This document shows positions 6,833 to 12,924 of a stretch of 12,924 nt of DNA, in pieces; position 1 is the first letter of the stretch; the number at the start of each line of letters is the position of its first letter. The position numbers and the translations under genes were made by a program. The notes below the pieces were generated by a model that had not been told where the DNA came from, ran no database searches, and worked only from the letters and a program-made list of their open reading frames with translations. The stretch covers positions 1 to 12,924 of the forward strand of contig JBGQHM010000182.1 of NCBI GenBank assembly GCA_041497995.1, written 5' to 3'. Source of the stretch: DATKMS01 sp041497995. Lineage in GTDB: Bacteria > Desulfobacterota > Binatia > HRBIN30.

Positions 6833-6882
6833 AGCGTGTTTCGGAAGAACGTCCCCGGACGAGATACGCTTCACGCTTCACG
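6814..6882 (+). repeat. CGTGAAG heptamer repeat forming a hairpin between der and the carbonic anhydrase gene
   Basis: Three tandem CGTGAAG units run from 6814 to 6834. Two inverted units, CTTCACG, occupy 6869-6882. Bases 6821-6837 and 6866-6882 are perfect 17-base inverted repeats around a 28-base loop. The left arm covers the end of der and its stop, and the right arm covers the end and stop of the convergent gene. It may act as a bidirectional transcription terminator, although there is no T-run. Confidence 0.85.
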
Positions 6883-7389
6883 ATGAACGCGGTAGGCCGC
6901 CGCGTGTTCCACGTAGTTGGCGGCGGATTGCTTGAGATGTGCCAACTCGTCTGGACGCAGTGCCCGCGCCACCTTCGCCGGACTGCCTTTGGCGAGGTGG
7001 CCCATCGGAATGCGCGTACCGGGAGCGACCAGTGAACCCGCCGCAACCAAACAATCCGATTCGATCTCGACGCCGTCGAGGACGATGGCACCGATGCCGA
7101 TCAAACAGCGATCGGCGATGTGGCAGCCGTGCAGGATGACGCCGTGTCCCACTGTCACCCCGGTGCCGATCATCGTCGCCCAGCGGCCGCCGGTCACGTG
7201 GATCGTCGAGTTGTCCTGGATGTTCGTCCGAGCGCCGATGCGGATGGGGTAGACGTCGGCGCGGATGACCACGTTGAACCAGACGCTCGACTGCGCACCG
7301 ATCTCGACGTCGCCGATGATCTGCGCGCTCGCCTGAATGTAGGCGGTGGCATCGATGCGCGGAACCTGCTCGCCGTACGCGATGATCAT
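6871..7389 (-). CDS. Gamma-carbonic anhydrase family protein (YrdA/PaaY-like left-handed beta-helix)
   Basis: Trimeric left-handed beta-helix protein of the gamma-class carbonic anhydrase superfamily, 172 residues. Hexapeptide-repeat turns run through most of the chain (IIGDVEIG, VVIRADVYPIRIG, LIGIGAIVLDGVEI). The metal-binding histidines are visible: His64 in STIHVTGG, and His82 and His87 in VGHGVILHG. Arg43, Asp45 and the TNIQD block of the family are also present. YrdA-type members may hydrate CO2 or have lost activity, so I call only the family. ATG 7389 matches the family start MIIAYGEQVPRID. Twenty-five extra codons are open upstream but fall in an intergenic repeat. No purine-rich ribosome site precedes the start (CCCTCCCGGC), so translation may be weak or leaderless. 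The gene converges on der, and both end in repeat-encoded REA. Confidence 0.9.
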   Translation of the reverse strand: MIIAYGEQVPRIDATAYIQASAQIIGDVEIGAQSSVWFNVVIRADVYPIRIGARTNIQDNSTIHVTGGRWATMIGTGVTVGHGVILHGCHIADRCLIGIGAIVLDGVEIESDCLVAAGSLVAPGTRIPMGHLAKGSPAKVARALRPDELAHLKQSAANYVEHAAAYRVHREA

Positions 7390-7409
7390 GCCGGGAGGGC
7401 TTAACGGAA

Positions 7410-7504
7410 AATCACGAAAACACGAAATGGCGAAACACGAAAAGGAAGGAGATCCAGAGACCAACTCCCTTTCGTGTTTTCATACGTTTCGTGTTTTCGT
7501 GATT
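7410..7504. repeat. Inverted repeat of CACGAAA-type units between the carbonic anhydrase gene and guaB
   Basis: Bases 7410-7427 (aatcacgaaaacacgaaa) are the exact reverse complement of 7487-7504. Inside these arms, aaacacgaaa at 7433-7442 pairs with 7470-7479. The arms are themselves built of repeated CACGAAA or CACGAAAA words. The result is a long hairpin with a small internal bulge and a loop of about 27 bases. Confidence 0.85.
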
Positions 7505-7653
7505 CTCTGGCGTTCTCGAATGACTGTGACGCCTGGGCGCGACAGTCGGCGAACCACAAGATATGGTAGAGGCCGAAGCTGACTTGTCAGACCTGTAGCG
7601 GTTTGCTAAGAGAGTCCATGGTTCAAAGCATATTCTCTTTCGTCGCGAAGCAC

Positions 7654-7683
7654 AGGCCCATCCGCCGCATGGCGGGTGGGCCT
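7654..7683 (+). promoter_or_regulatory. Strong stem-loop in the guaB leader
   Basis: AGGCCCATCCGCC (7654-7666) pairs with GGCGGGTGGGCCT (7671-7683) over a GCAT loop. All 13 positions pair in RNA, one as U-G. It lies 43 bases before the guaB start and 30 bases before its ribosome site. No T-tract follows, so it is not a standard intrinsic terminator; it may be a leader regulatory or mRNA-stabilising structure. Confidence 0.6.
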
Positions 7684-7726
7684 GCGCGTATGTGGATGCC
7701 ACCCGCAATCGTCGGAGGAGCGCACT

Positions 7727-9196
7727 ATGTTTAGCTATGACATGCCCGAGGGGCTGACCTTCGACGACGTGCTCCTGGTTCCTGCCGAATCGAATTTTCT
7801 GCCACGCGACGCCGACTGCAGCACGCAACTGACGCGGCAAATCCGTCTCAACATCCCCCTCATCAGTGCCGCCATGGACACGGTGACAGAATCGCGGACG
7901 GCGATCGCCATGGCGCAAGAAGGCGGCATCGGCGCCATCCACCGCAACCTCTCGGTCGACGAACAGGCGCTCGAAGTCGAGAAGGTCAAGAAATGGGAAA
8001 CCGGCATGATCCTGGATCCGGTGACGGTGGATCCGGACCAACATATCGCCGACGCGCTGGATATCATGCACCGCTACCACATCTCCGGCCTGCCGGTGAC
8101 ACGCGATGGCAAGTTGGTCGGCATCCTCACGCACCGCGACCTGCGCTTCGAGAAGCGTCTCGACCGCAAGGTGAGCGAGGTGATGACGCGCGAGAACCTC
8201 ATCACCGGGCGTCCCGGCATCGGCTTGGAGGAGGCGAAGGAAATCCTGCACGCCAATCGCATCGAGAAGTTGCTGATCGTTGATGGCGAGAACCGCCTGA
8301 AGGGGCTGATCACGGTCAAAGACATCCAGAAGTCGGCGCAGTTTCCCAATGCGTGCAAGGACCATCTTGGCCGCCTTCGCGTCGCTGCGGCCATCGGCAC
8401 GGGCGACGACCGCACCGAACGCGTCGATCGGTTGGCCGCTGCCGGCGCTGACGTGCTGGTGATCGACACTGCGCACGGGCACTCCAGCAACGTGATCGAC
8501 ACCGTGAAAGAGATCAAACGGCTCCATCCAACGGTCGAGGTCATTGCCGGGAACGTCGCGACGGCGGAAGGGACACGCGTTCTGGCACGCGCGGGCGCCG
8601 ACGCAATCAAGGTCGGTATGGGCCCTGCATCGATCTGCACCACCCGCGTCGTGTCGGGCGTCGGTGTCCCACAGCTCTCGGCGGTCGCCGACTGCGCACG
8701 GATCGCCAGCGACTACGGCTTGCCGATCATCGCTGATGGCGGCATCAAGTATTCTGGCGACATCACCAAAGCGATCGCCGCCGGGGCACACGTGGTGATG
8801 ATCGGTGGTTTGTTCGCTGGAACCGAGGAAAGCCCGGGCGAGACGATCTTGTACCAAGGCCGCACGTACAAACTCTACCGCGGCATGGGCTCGCTCGACG
8901 CTATGCGCGAGCGCGAGGGCAGCCGCAACCGCTACATGCAAGACGACGAGCTCGAGCAGATGAAACTGGTGCCCGAAGGCATCGAAGGACGCGTCCCCTA
9001 CAAGGGCGCACTGTCGTTCATCGTCGCGCAACTTGTCGGTGGCCTCAAAGCGGGTATGGGCTACTGCGGCTGCCGCACGATCGGCGCGCTGCACGAGAAC
9101 GCGCGCTTCGTGCGCGTCTCCAATGCGTCGCTCCAGGAAAGCCACGTGCACGATGTCTTCATGACCAAGGAGCCGCCGAATTATCGGAAAGAGTAG
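7727..9196 (+). CDS. guaB: IMP dehydrogenase
   Basis: Oxidises IMP to XMP with NAD+, the committed step of guanine nucleotide synthesis. The product is 489 residues with the complete family layout. It opens with LTFDDVLLVPAES. A Bateman module of two CBS domains occupies about residues 95-205 (MILDPVTVDPDQ to LKGLITVKDI). The catalytic loop is GMGPASICTTR with Cys304. The IMP-binding segment IIADGGIKYSGD and the region RGMGSLDAM follow. The flap ends in EGIEGRVPYKG, and the C-terminus has MGYCGCRTI. ATG 7727 is chosen because GGAGGAG (7714-7720) lies six bases upstream and the protein then begins as usual; an earlier in-frame GTG at 7676 would read through the leader hairpin. It is followed by guaA on the same strand, 139 bases on. 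Confidence 0.97.
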   Translation: MFSYDMPEGLTFDDVLLVPAESNFLPRDADCSTQLTRQIRLNIPLISAAMDTVTESRTAIAMAQEGGIGAIHRNLSVDEQALEVEKVKKWETGMILDPVTVDPDQHIADALDIMHRYHISGLPVTRDGKLVGILTHRDLRFEKRLDRKVSEVMTRENLITGRPGIGLEEAKEILHANRIEKLLIVDGENRLKGLITVKDIQKSAQFPNACKDHLGRLRVAAAIGTGDDRTERVDRLAAAGADVLVIDTAHGHSSNVIDTVKEIKRLHPTVEVIAGNVATAEGTRVLARAGADAIKVGMGPASICTTRVVSGVGVPQLSAVADCARIASDYGLPIIADGGIKYSGDITKAIAAGAHVVMIGGLFAGTEESPGETILYQGRTYKLYRGMGSLDAMREREGSRNRYMQDDELEQMKLVPEGIEGRVPYKGALSFIVAQLVGGLKAGMGYCGCRTIGALHENARFVRVSNASLQESHVHDVFMTKEPPNYRKE

Positions 9197-9329
9197 CTGT
9201 CAGCAATCAGCCGTCAGCAATCAGCTAAGAGTCGAAGCGGAGAGGAGGGTGCGATGCACAAGGTGGTTGGAGGGAATAGGGTTCTTTCTGAGCTGAAAGC
9301 TGAAAGCTGAAAGCTGATAGCTGACGGCT
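9197..9329 (+). repeat. Heptamer repeats (GTCAGCAATCAG and CTGAAAG) forming a hairpin between guaB and guaA
   Basis: Directly after the guaB stop come four heptamers, CTGTCAG CAATCAG twice with one change (9197-9224). Five more, three CTGAAAG then CTGATAG and CTGACGG, occupy 9293-9327. Bases 9209-9226 pair with 9312-9329 at 17 of 18 positions. The right arm ends six bases before the guaA ATG. The stretch between the arms shows no recognised feature. Confidence 0.85.
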
Positions 9330-9335
9330 TCCCTC

Positions 9336-10865
9336 ATGATCCTCATCCTCGATTTCGGCAGTCAGTACACGCAGCTGATCGCGCGGCGGGTGCGTGAAGC
9401 GCACGTGTACTGCGAGATCCATCCGTACTCCCTACCCCTCGATCGCATCCAGGCGATGCAACCCGAGGGCATCATCCTCTCGGGCGGACCAGCGAGCGTG
9501 TACGAGGAAGGTGCGCCGCTCCCTGTGCGTGAGATCACGGATCTTGGCCCGCCGGTGCTCGGTATCTGTTACGGCATGAACGTGCTCACGCTCCTGGGCG
9601 GTGGCCAGGTGGGACGCGCGCCACGCCGTGAGTACGGTCCGGCGGATCTCATCATCGATGACGATCGCGACCTGTTCGCCGGATTTGACCGCACCGCCAT
9701 TCCCGTGTGGATGAGCCACGGCGACAAAATGGAATCGTTGCCCGCGGGCTGGCAGGTGCTGGCACACAGCGACAACTCGCCGATTGCTGCCTGTGCCGAT
9801 CCGGCACGACGGCGCTTCGGGGTCCAGTTCCATCCGGAAGTCGTCCATACGCCTCGTGGTAAGGAAGTCCTGGCCAATTTCCTGTTCCGCGTCTGCAAAG
9901 CGAAAGCCGACTGGACCATGGAGAGCTTTGTCGAGCGCGAGACGGCGCGCATCCGCGCGCGCGTTGGCTCGGCGGGCGTGGTGTGCGCGCTCAGCGGCGG
10001 CGTCGACTCCACCGTGACGGCCGCGCTGGTGCATCGCGCCGTCAGCGACCAACTCACTTGTGTCTTCGTGGACAATGGTGTGCTGCGCCGCGACGAAGCG
10101 CACGGCGTGATGACCTTCCTCCGTGAGGCGTTTCACTTCCGCATCAAAGCAGTGGACGCCAGTGCACGCTTCCTTACCCGCCTGCAGGGCGTCGAAGACC
10201 CGGAGCAGAAGCGTCGCATCATCGGTGGGACGTTCATCGAGGTCTTCGAAGAGGAAGCCAAGGCGCTGTCGGACATCAAATTCCTCGCGCAGGGTACGCT
10301 CTACCCCGACGTCATCGAGTCGGTCTCCTTCAAGGGGCCATCGGCAACCATCAAGAGCCACCACAACGTCGGCGGCCTCCCGGAGCGCATGCACTTCGCG
10401 CTCATCGAGCCGCTGCGCGAACTCTTCAAGGATGAAGTCCGGCAATTGGGGCAGGTGCTGGGCATTGCAGAGCGGATCGTCGGACGTCAGCCATTTCCAG
10501 GTCCGGGACTAGCCATCCGGATTCTCGGCGAGGTAACTGCCGAACGCGTCGCCGTGCTTCAGGCGGCCGAGGCGATCGTCGACGAAGAGATCCGTGCCGC
10601 TGGTTTGTACGACCGCCTCTGGCAGGCGTTCGCCGTGCTGCTACCTGTGAAGACGGTCGGCGTCATGGGCGACCTGCGCACATACGAGAACGTCGTAGCG
10701 ATCCGCGCCGTGGAGAGCGTGGACGGTATGACGGCAGACTGGGCGCGCCTGCCAGGGGACCTACTGGCACGCATATCGAGTCGACTGACGAATGAAGTCC
10801 GCGGCGTCAACCGTGTGGTCTACGATATCTCGTCGAAGCCACCGGCGACGATCGAATGGGAATGA
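9336..10865 (+). CDS. guaA: GMP synthase (glutamine-hydrolysing)
   Basis: Converts XMP to GMP using ATP and glutamine, the step after GuaB. The product is 509 residues, within the usual range. The class I amidotransferase domain occupies about residues 1-190: it begins ILILDFGSQYTQLIARRVRE, has nucleophile Cys78 in GICYGM and His166 with Glu168 in QFHPEV. The ATP-pyrophosphatase domain carries the P-loop SGGVDS (220-225), and the dimerisation domain ends in the hallmark SSKPPATIEWE. Start ATG 9336 is at the family position, but no Shine-Dalgarno sequence precedes it; the bases immediately upstream belong to the repeat hairpin and a TTCCCTC tract. This suggests weak initiation, coupling to guaB, or structure-dependent control, which is inference. 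guaB and guaA form the expected XMP-to-GMP pair. Confidence 0.97.
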   Translation: MILILDFGSQYTQLIARRVREAHVYCEIHPYSLPLDRIQAMQPEGIILSGGPASVYEEGAPLPVREITDLGPPVLGICYGMNVLTLLGGGQVGRAPRREYGPADLIIDDDRDLFAGFDRTAIPVWMSHGDKMESLPAGWQVLAHSDNSPIAACADPARRRFGVQFHPEVVHTPRGKEVLANFLFRVCKAKADWTMESFVERETARIRARVGSAGVVCALSGGVDSTVTAALVHRAVSDQLTCVFVDNGVLRRDEAHGVMTFLREAFHFRIKAVDASARFLTRLQGVEDPEQKRRIIGGTFIEVFEEEAKALSDIKFLAQGTLYPDVIESVSFKGPSATIKSHHNVGGLPERMHFALIEPLRELFKDEVRQLGQVLGIAERIVGRQPFPGPGLAIRILGEVTAERVAVLQAAEAIVDEEIRAAGLYDRLWQAFAVLLPVKTVGVMGDLRTYENVVAIRAVESVDGMTADWARLPGDLLARISSRLTNEVRGVNRVVYDISSKPPATIEWE

Positions 10866-10876
10866 GCGAGAAGTGA

Positions 10877-10932
10877 GTCATTGAATCATTTTTTCATTGG
10901 ATCAATGAAGCAATGACCCGATGAATCAATTG
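10877..10932 (+). repeat. Octamer-like ATGA/TCAT repeat hairpin between guaA and dnaE
   Basis: Starting 11 bases after the guaA stop, AT-rich words of about eight bases (TTGAATCA, GATCAATG, AAGCAATG, AATCAATT) follow each other. GTCATTGAATCATT (10877-10890) pairs with 10904-10917 at 12 of 14 positions across a 13-base loop that begins with TTTT. It could weaken or end guaA transcription. The low GC stands out against the flanking genes. Confidence 0.7.
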
Positions 10933-10957
10933 GGGTGGCTGAGGGGGTAGGGGAACC

Positions 10958-12924
10958 ATGTCTTTCGTTCATCTCCACGTCCACACGCAATACTCGCTGT
11001 TGGATGGGGCGAATAAGATTGATGCACTGATTGGCAAGGTGAAGGCCGCCGGTATGCCCGCGGTGGCGATTACCGACCACGGGAACATGTTCGGCGCCGT
11101 CGAGTTCTACAAGAAAGCCAGCGACGCTGGCATCAAACCGATCCTCGGGTGCGAGGTCTACGTCGCACCGAAGAGTCGCAAAGACAAAGGCATCAGCCGC
11201 ACCGATGACTTCGAAGCCGGCGGCAATCATCACCTCATCCTGCTGGTGATGAACCAGGAGGGCTACCGGAACCTCTGTCGTCTGGTCACACTCAGCTACA
11301 AAGAGGGCTTCTACTACAAGCCGCGCATCGACAAGGAGCTGCTGCGTGAGTTCAACGGCGGGCTGATCGCGCTCTCGGGCTGCCTGGCCAGCGAGGTGAA
11401 TCAGGCGATCGCGATCGGCAGCATCGACCGCGCCCGCGCCGTCATGGAGGACTACCGCACCATGTTCGATGGGCGGTACTACGTCGAGGTCCAGGACAAT
11501 CACTTGCCGCAGCAGGAGAAAGCCAACGTCGAGCTCATTCGCCTAGCGAGCGAGCTCAGTCTCCCACTCGTGGCCACCAACGATTGCCATTACCTCGAGA
11601 AGGAAGACGCCAAGGCGCATGAGGTGTTGCTCTGCATTCAGACGGGTAAGACATTCAGCGACACGAAACGCTGGCGCTTCGAGACGGATCAACTCTACGT
11701 GAAGGATCCGGCGGCGATGGGTGCGGCGTTTCCGCAGCATCCGGAAGCAGTCGCCAACACGCTCGACGTCGCGGCGCGCTGCAACCTCGAGCTGACTTTC
11801 GGGAAGTACCAGTTCCCGGTGTTCGCAACGCCACACAATGAGAGCCTCGAAGACCATCTCGATCGTGTCGCCCGAGAGGGCTTGGAGACGCGCCTCGTCG
11901 TGCTGCGGACCAAAAAGGGCTGGAGCGCCGAACGCGAGCGGCCGTACCACGAGCGGGTCGAGGAGGAGCTCAAGATCATCAAGGAGATGGGCTTCGCCGG
12001 CTACTTCTTGATCGTCGCCGACTTCACGAACTACGCGAAGCGCCAAGGCATCCCGGTGGGGCCGGGACGCGGCTCCGCGGCCGGGAGCCTCGTCGCTTAC
12101 GCCCTCAACATCACCGACCTCGATCCGCTGCCGTACAATCTGCTCTTCGAGCGCTTCCTCAATCCCGAGCGCAAGTCGATGCCGGATATCGACATGGACT
12201 TCTGCTTCGAGCGTCGCGACGAGGTCATCCGCTACGTGCGCGAGAAGTACGGCGAGGACTGCGTGGCGCAGATCATCACCTTCGGAACATTGAAAGGGAA
12301 GCAGGCGATCAAGGACGTCGGCCGTGTGCTGGATTTTCCGTACGCCGACACCGATCGCATGGCAAAGCTCTATCCCGCGCCGAAGCAAGGCAAGGACTTC
12401 CCGCTCAAGGAAGCGTTGGAGATGGAGCCGCGGCTCAAGCAGTTGCGCGAGCGCGGTGAGCGTGAGGAACAGCTCTTCGACTATGCGCTGCGGCTTGAGG
12501 GCTTGATGCGCCACGCCTCGAAGCACGCCGCCGGGATCGTCATCGCCGAGCGCCCGCTGATCGAGAGCCTGCCGCTGTTCGTCGACAAGGACGGCGCGGT
12601 GATGACGCAGTACCCATACAGCGACGTCGATGCCATCGGCCTGATCAAGTTCGACTTCCTCGGCTTGAAGACGCTGACGATGATCCACAATGTCGTACGG
12701 CGCATCGCCGAAGGGCGCGGTGTACAGATCAACGTCACCACACTGCCGTTCGACGACCGTCCCACGTACAAACTGATGGCGAAGGGCGACACCGTCGGCA
12801 TCTTCCAGATGGAAAGCGGCGGCATGCGCAAGGTGCTCACGCAGCTGCGGCCGTCGACGTTCGAAGACGTCATCGCCGTCCTCGCGCTCTTTCGGCCCGG
12901 CCCGCTGGACAGCGGCATGGTGGA
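10958..12924 (+). CDS. dnaE: DNA polymerase III alpha subunit, 5' part (cut by window end)
   Basis: Replicative polymerase catalytic subunit; about 655 codons are present and the frame is open at the window end, so roughly the N-terminal half is seen. The PHP domain starts at once with HLHVHTQYSLLDG (5-17) and TDHGNMFGA (39-47). Both histidines of the HxH metal motif are kept, whereas the E. coli protein has a degenerate PHP site, so an active PHP proofreading nuclease is possible. The palm contains GPGRGSAAGSLVAYAL and PDIDMDF with catalytic Asp410 and Asp412, and the third catalytic aspartate is Asp566 in KFDFLGLKTL. The fragment ends in the conserved RPGPLDSGMV. ATG 10958 follows a GGGGGTAGGGG purine tract (10943-10953) that acts as the ribosome site. 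It lies 92 bases after guaA on the same strand. Confidence 0.96.
   Translation, partial: MSFVHLHVHTQYSLLDGANKIDALIGKVKAAGMPAVAITDHGNMFGAVEFYKKASDAGIKPILGCEVYVAPKSRKDKGISRTDDFEAGGNHHLILLVMNQEGYRNLCRLVTLSYKEGFYYKPRIDKELLREFNGGLIALSGCLASEVNQAIAIGSIDRARAVMEDYRTMFDGRYYVEVQDNHLPQQEKANVELIRLASELSLPLVATNDCHYLEKEDAKAHEVLLCIQTGKTFSDTKRWRFETDQLYVKDPAAMGAAFPQHPEAVANTLDVAARCNLELTFGKYQFPVFATPHNESLEDHLDRVAREGLETRLVVLRTKKGWSAERERPYHERVEEELKIIKEMGFAGYFLIVADFTNYAKRQGIPVGPGRGSAAGSLVAYALNITDLDPLPYNLLFERFLNPERKSMPDIDMDFCFERRDEVIRYVREKYGEDCVAQIITFGTLKGKQAIKDVGRVLDFPYADTDRMAKLYPAPKQGKDFPLKEALEMEPRLKQLRERGEREEQLFDYALRLEGLMRHASKHAAGIVIAERPLIESLPLFVDKDGAVMTQYPYSDVDAIGLIKFDFLGLKTLTMIHNVVRRIAEGRGVQINVTTLPFDDRPTYKLMAKGDTVGIFQMESGGMRKVLTQLRPSTFEDVIAVLALFRPGPLDSGMV

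Larger units (their letters stand above)
7390..7726. other. 337-base divergent intergenic region before guaB
   Basis: This region separates the minus-strand carbonic-anhydrase gene from guaB. It holds an inverted repeat of CACGAAA-type units (7410-7504), about 150 bases with no feature I recognise, and a strong hairpin (7654-7683) before guaB. A TTGTCA at 7584-7589 with TAAGAG 17 bases later is the best promoter-like pair seen for guaB, but its -10 match is only three of six. No tRNA fold was found. Confidence 0.5.

Noticed and set aside
7390..7464. Earlier in-frame start for the carbonic anhydrase gene
   Set aside because: The extra 25 codons are encoded by the intergenic repeat; the family begins at MIIAYGEQ.
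7540..7640. Possible tRNA (ggttcaaagc resembles a T-loop)
   Set aside because: I could not form an acceptor stem or D and anticodon arms around it.
7654..7683. Intrinsic terminator reading
   Set aside because: The stem is strong but is followed by GCGCGTATG, not a T-run, and it lies in the guaB leader rather than after a plus-strand gene.
7676..7726. Earlier GTG start for guaB
   Set aside because: It would translate part of the leader hairpin and add 17 residues foreign to the family, while ATG 7727 has GGAGGAG six bases upstream.
7412..9151. 579-codon minus-strand open frame across guaB
   Set aside because: It is a GC-rich shadow of guaB, histidine- and aspartate-rich, without recognisable domains, ribosome site or conserved start.
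9197..9329. CRISPR-like array
   Set aside because: Units are only seven bases, contiguous and without unique spacers, and no cas gene is nearby.
11543..12688. Long minus-strand open frame across dnaE
   Set aside because: Antisense shadow. The plus-strand frame encodes unmistakable DnaE motifs throughout.

Overview
The window looks like a GC-rich, probably uncultured Gram-negative-type bacterial chromosome. The housekeeping genes (era, der, guaB, guaA, dnaE) are intact and read to the right. I cannot place the taxon firmly. A deltaproteobacterial or Binatota-like lineage is a guess based on gene content and on the short-repeat intergenic hairpins.

Layout. (1) Bases 1-1915 hold a nearly complete ISAzo13-like insertion sequence. 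Imperfect terminal inverted repeats sit at 1-28 and 1888-1915. The transposase is split into two frames joined at an A8 run that is phased exactly as a -1 slippery heptamer. (2) Bases 2048-4539 form an accessory island on the minus strand with visibly lower GC in its two effector-type genes: a protein with two helix-turn-helix domains, a patatin-like phospholipase, and a DEDDh 3'-5' exonuclease 20 bases behind the phospholipase. The phospholipase has a leader containing a possible 16-residue uORF with a near-perfect Shine-Dalgarno sequence. (3) From 4520 rightward lies the core block: era-der (6-base gap, likely co-transcribed), a convergent gamma-carbonic-anhydrase-like gene, then guaB, guaA and the 5' part of dnaE, cut off by the window end.

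How the genes work together. Era and Der are two ribosome-assembly GTPases in one transcription unit. GuaB and GuaA catalyse the two consecutive steps from IMP to GMP, and DnaE is the replicative polymerase. The patatin and exonuclease pair looks like a membrane-attacking plus nucleic-acid-attacking couple beside a DNA-binding protein and a transposon. This resembles a phage-defence or abortive-infection cassette, but the sequence does not prove it.

The most unusual non-coding feature is that all four gaps from der to dnaE contain a hairpin built of short 7-8 base units, with a different unit in each gap. At the der/carbonic-anhydrase junction the units run into both converging genes and supply their last codons and stops. 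The guaB leader additionally has a 13-pair stem with a 4-base loop and no T-tract. No tRNA, rRNA or CRISPR array was seen.
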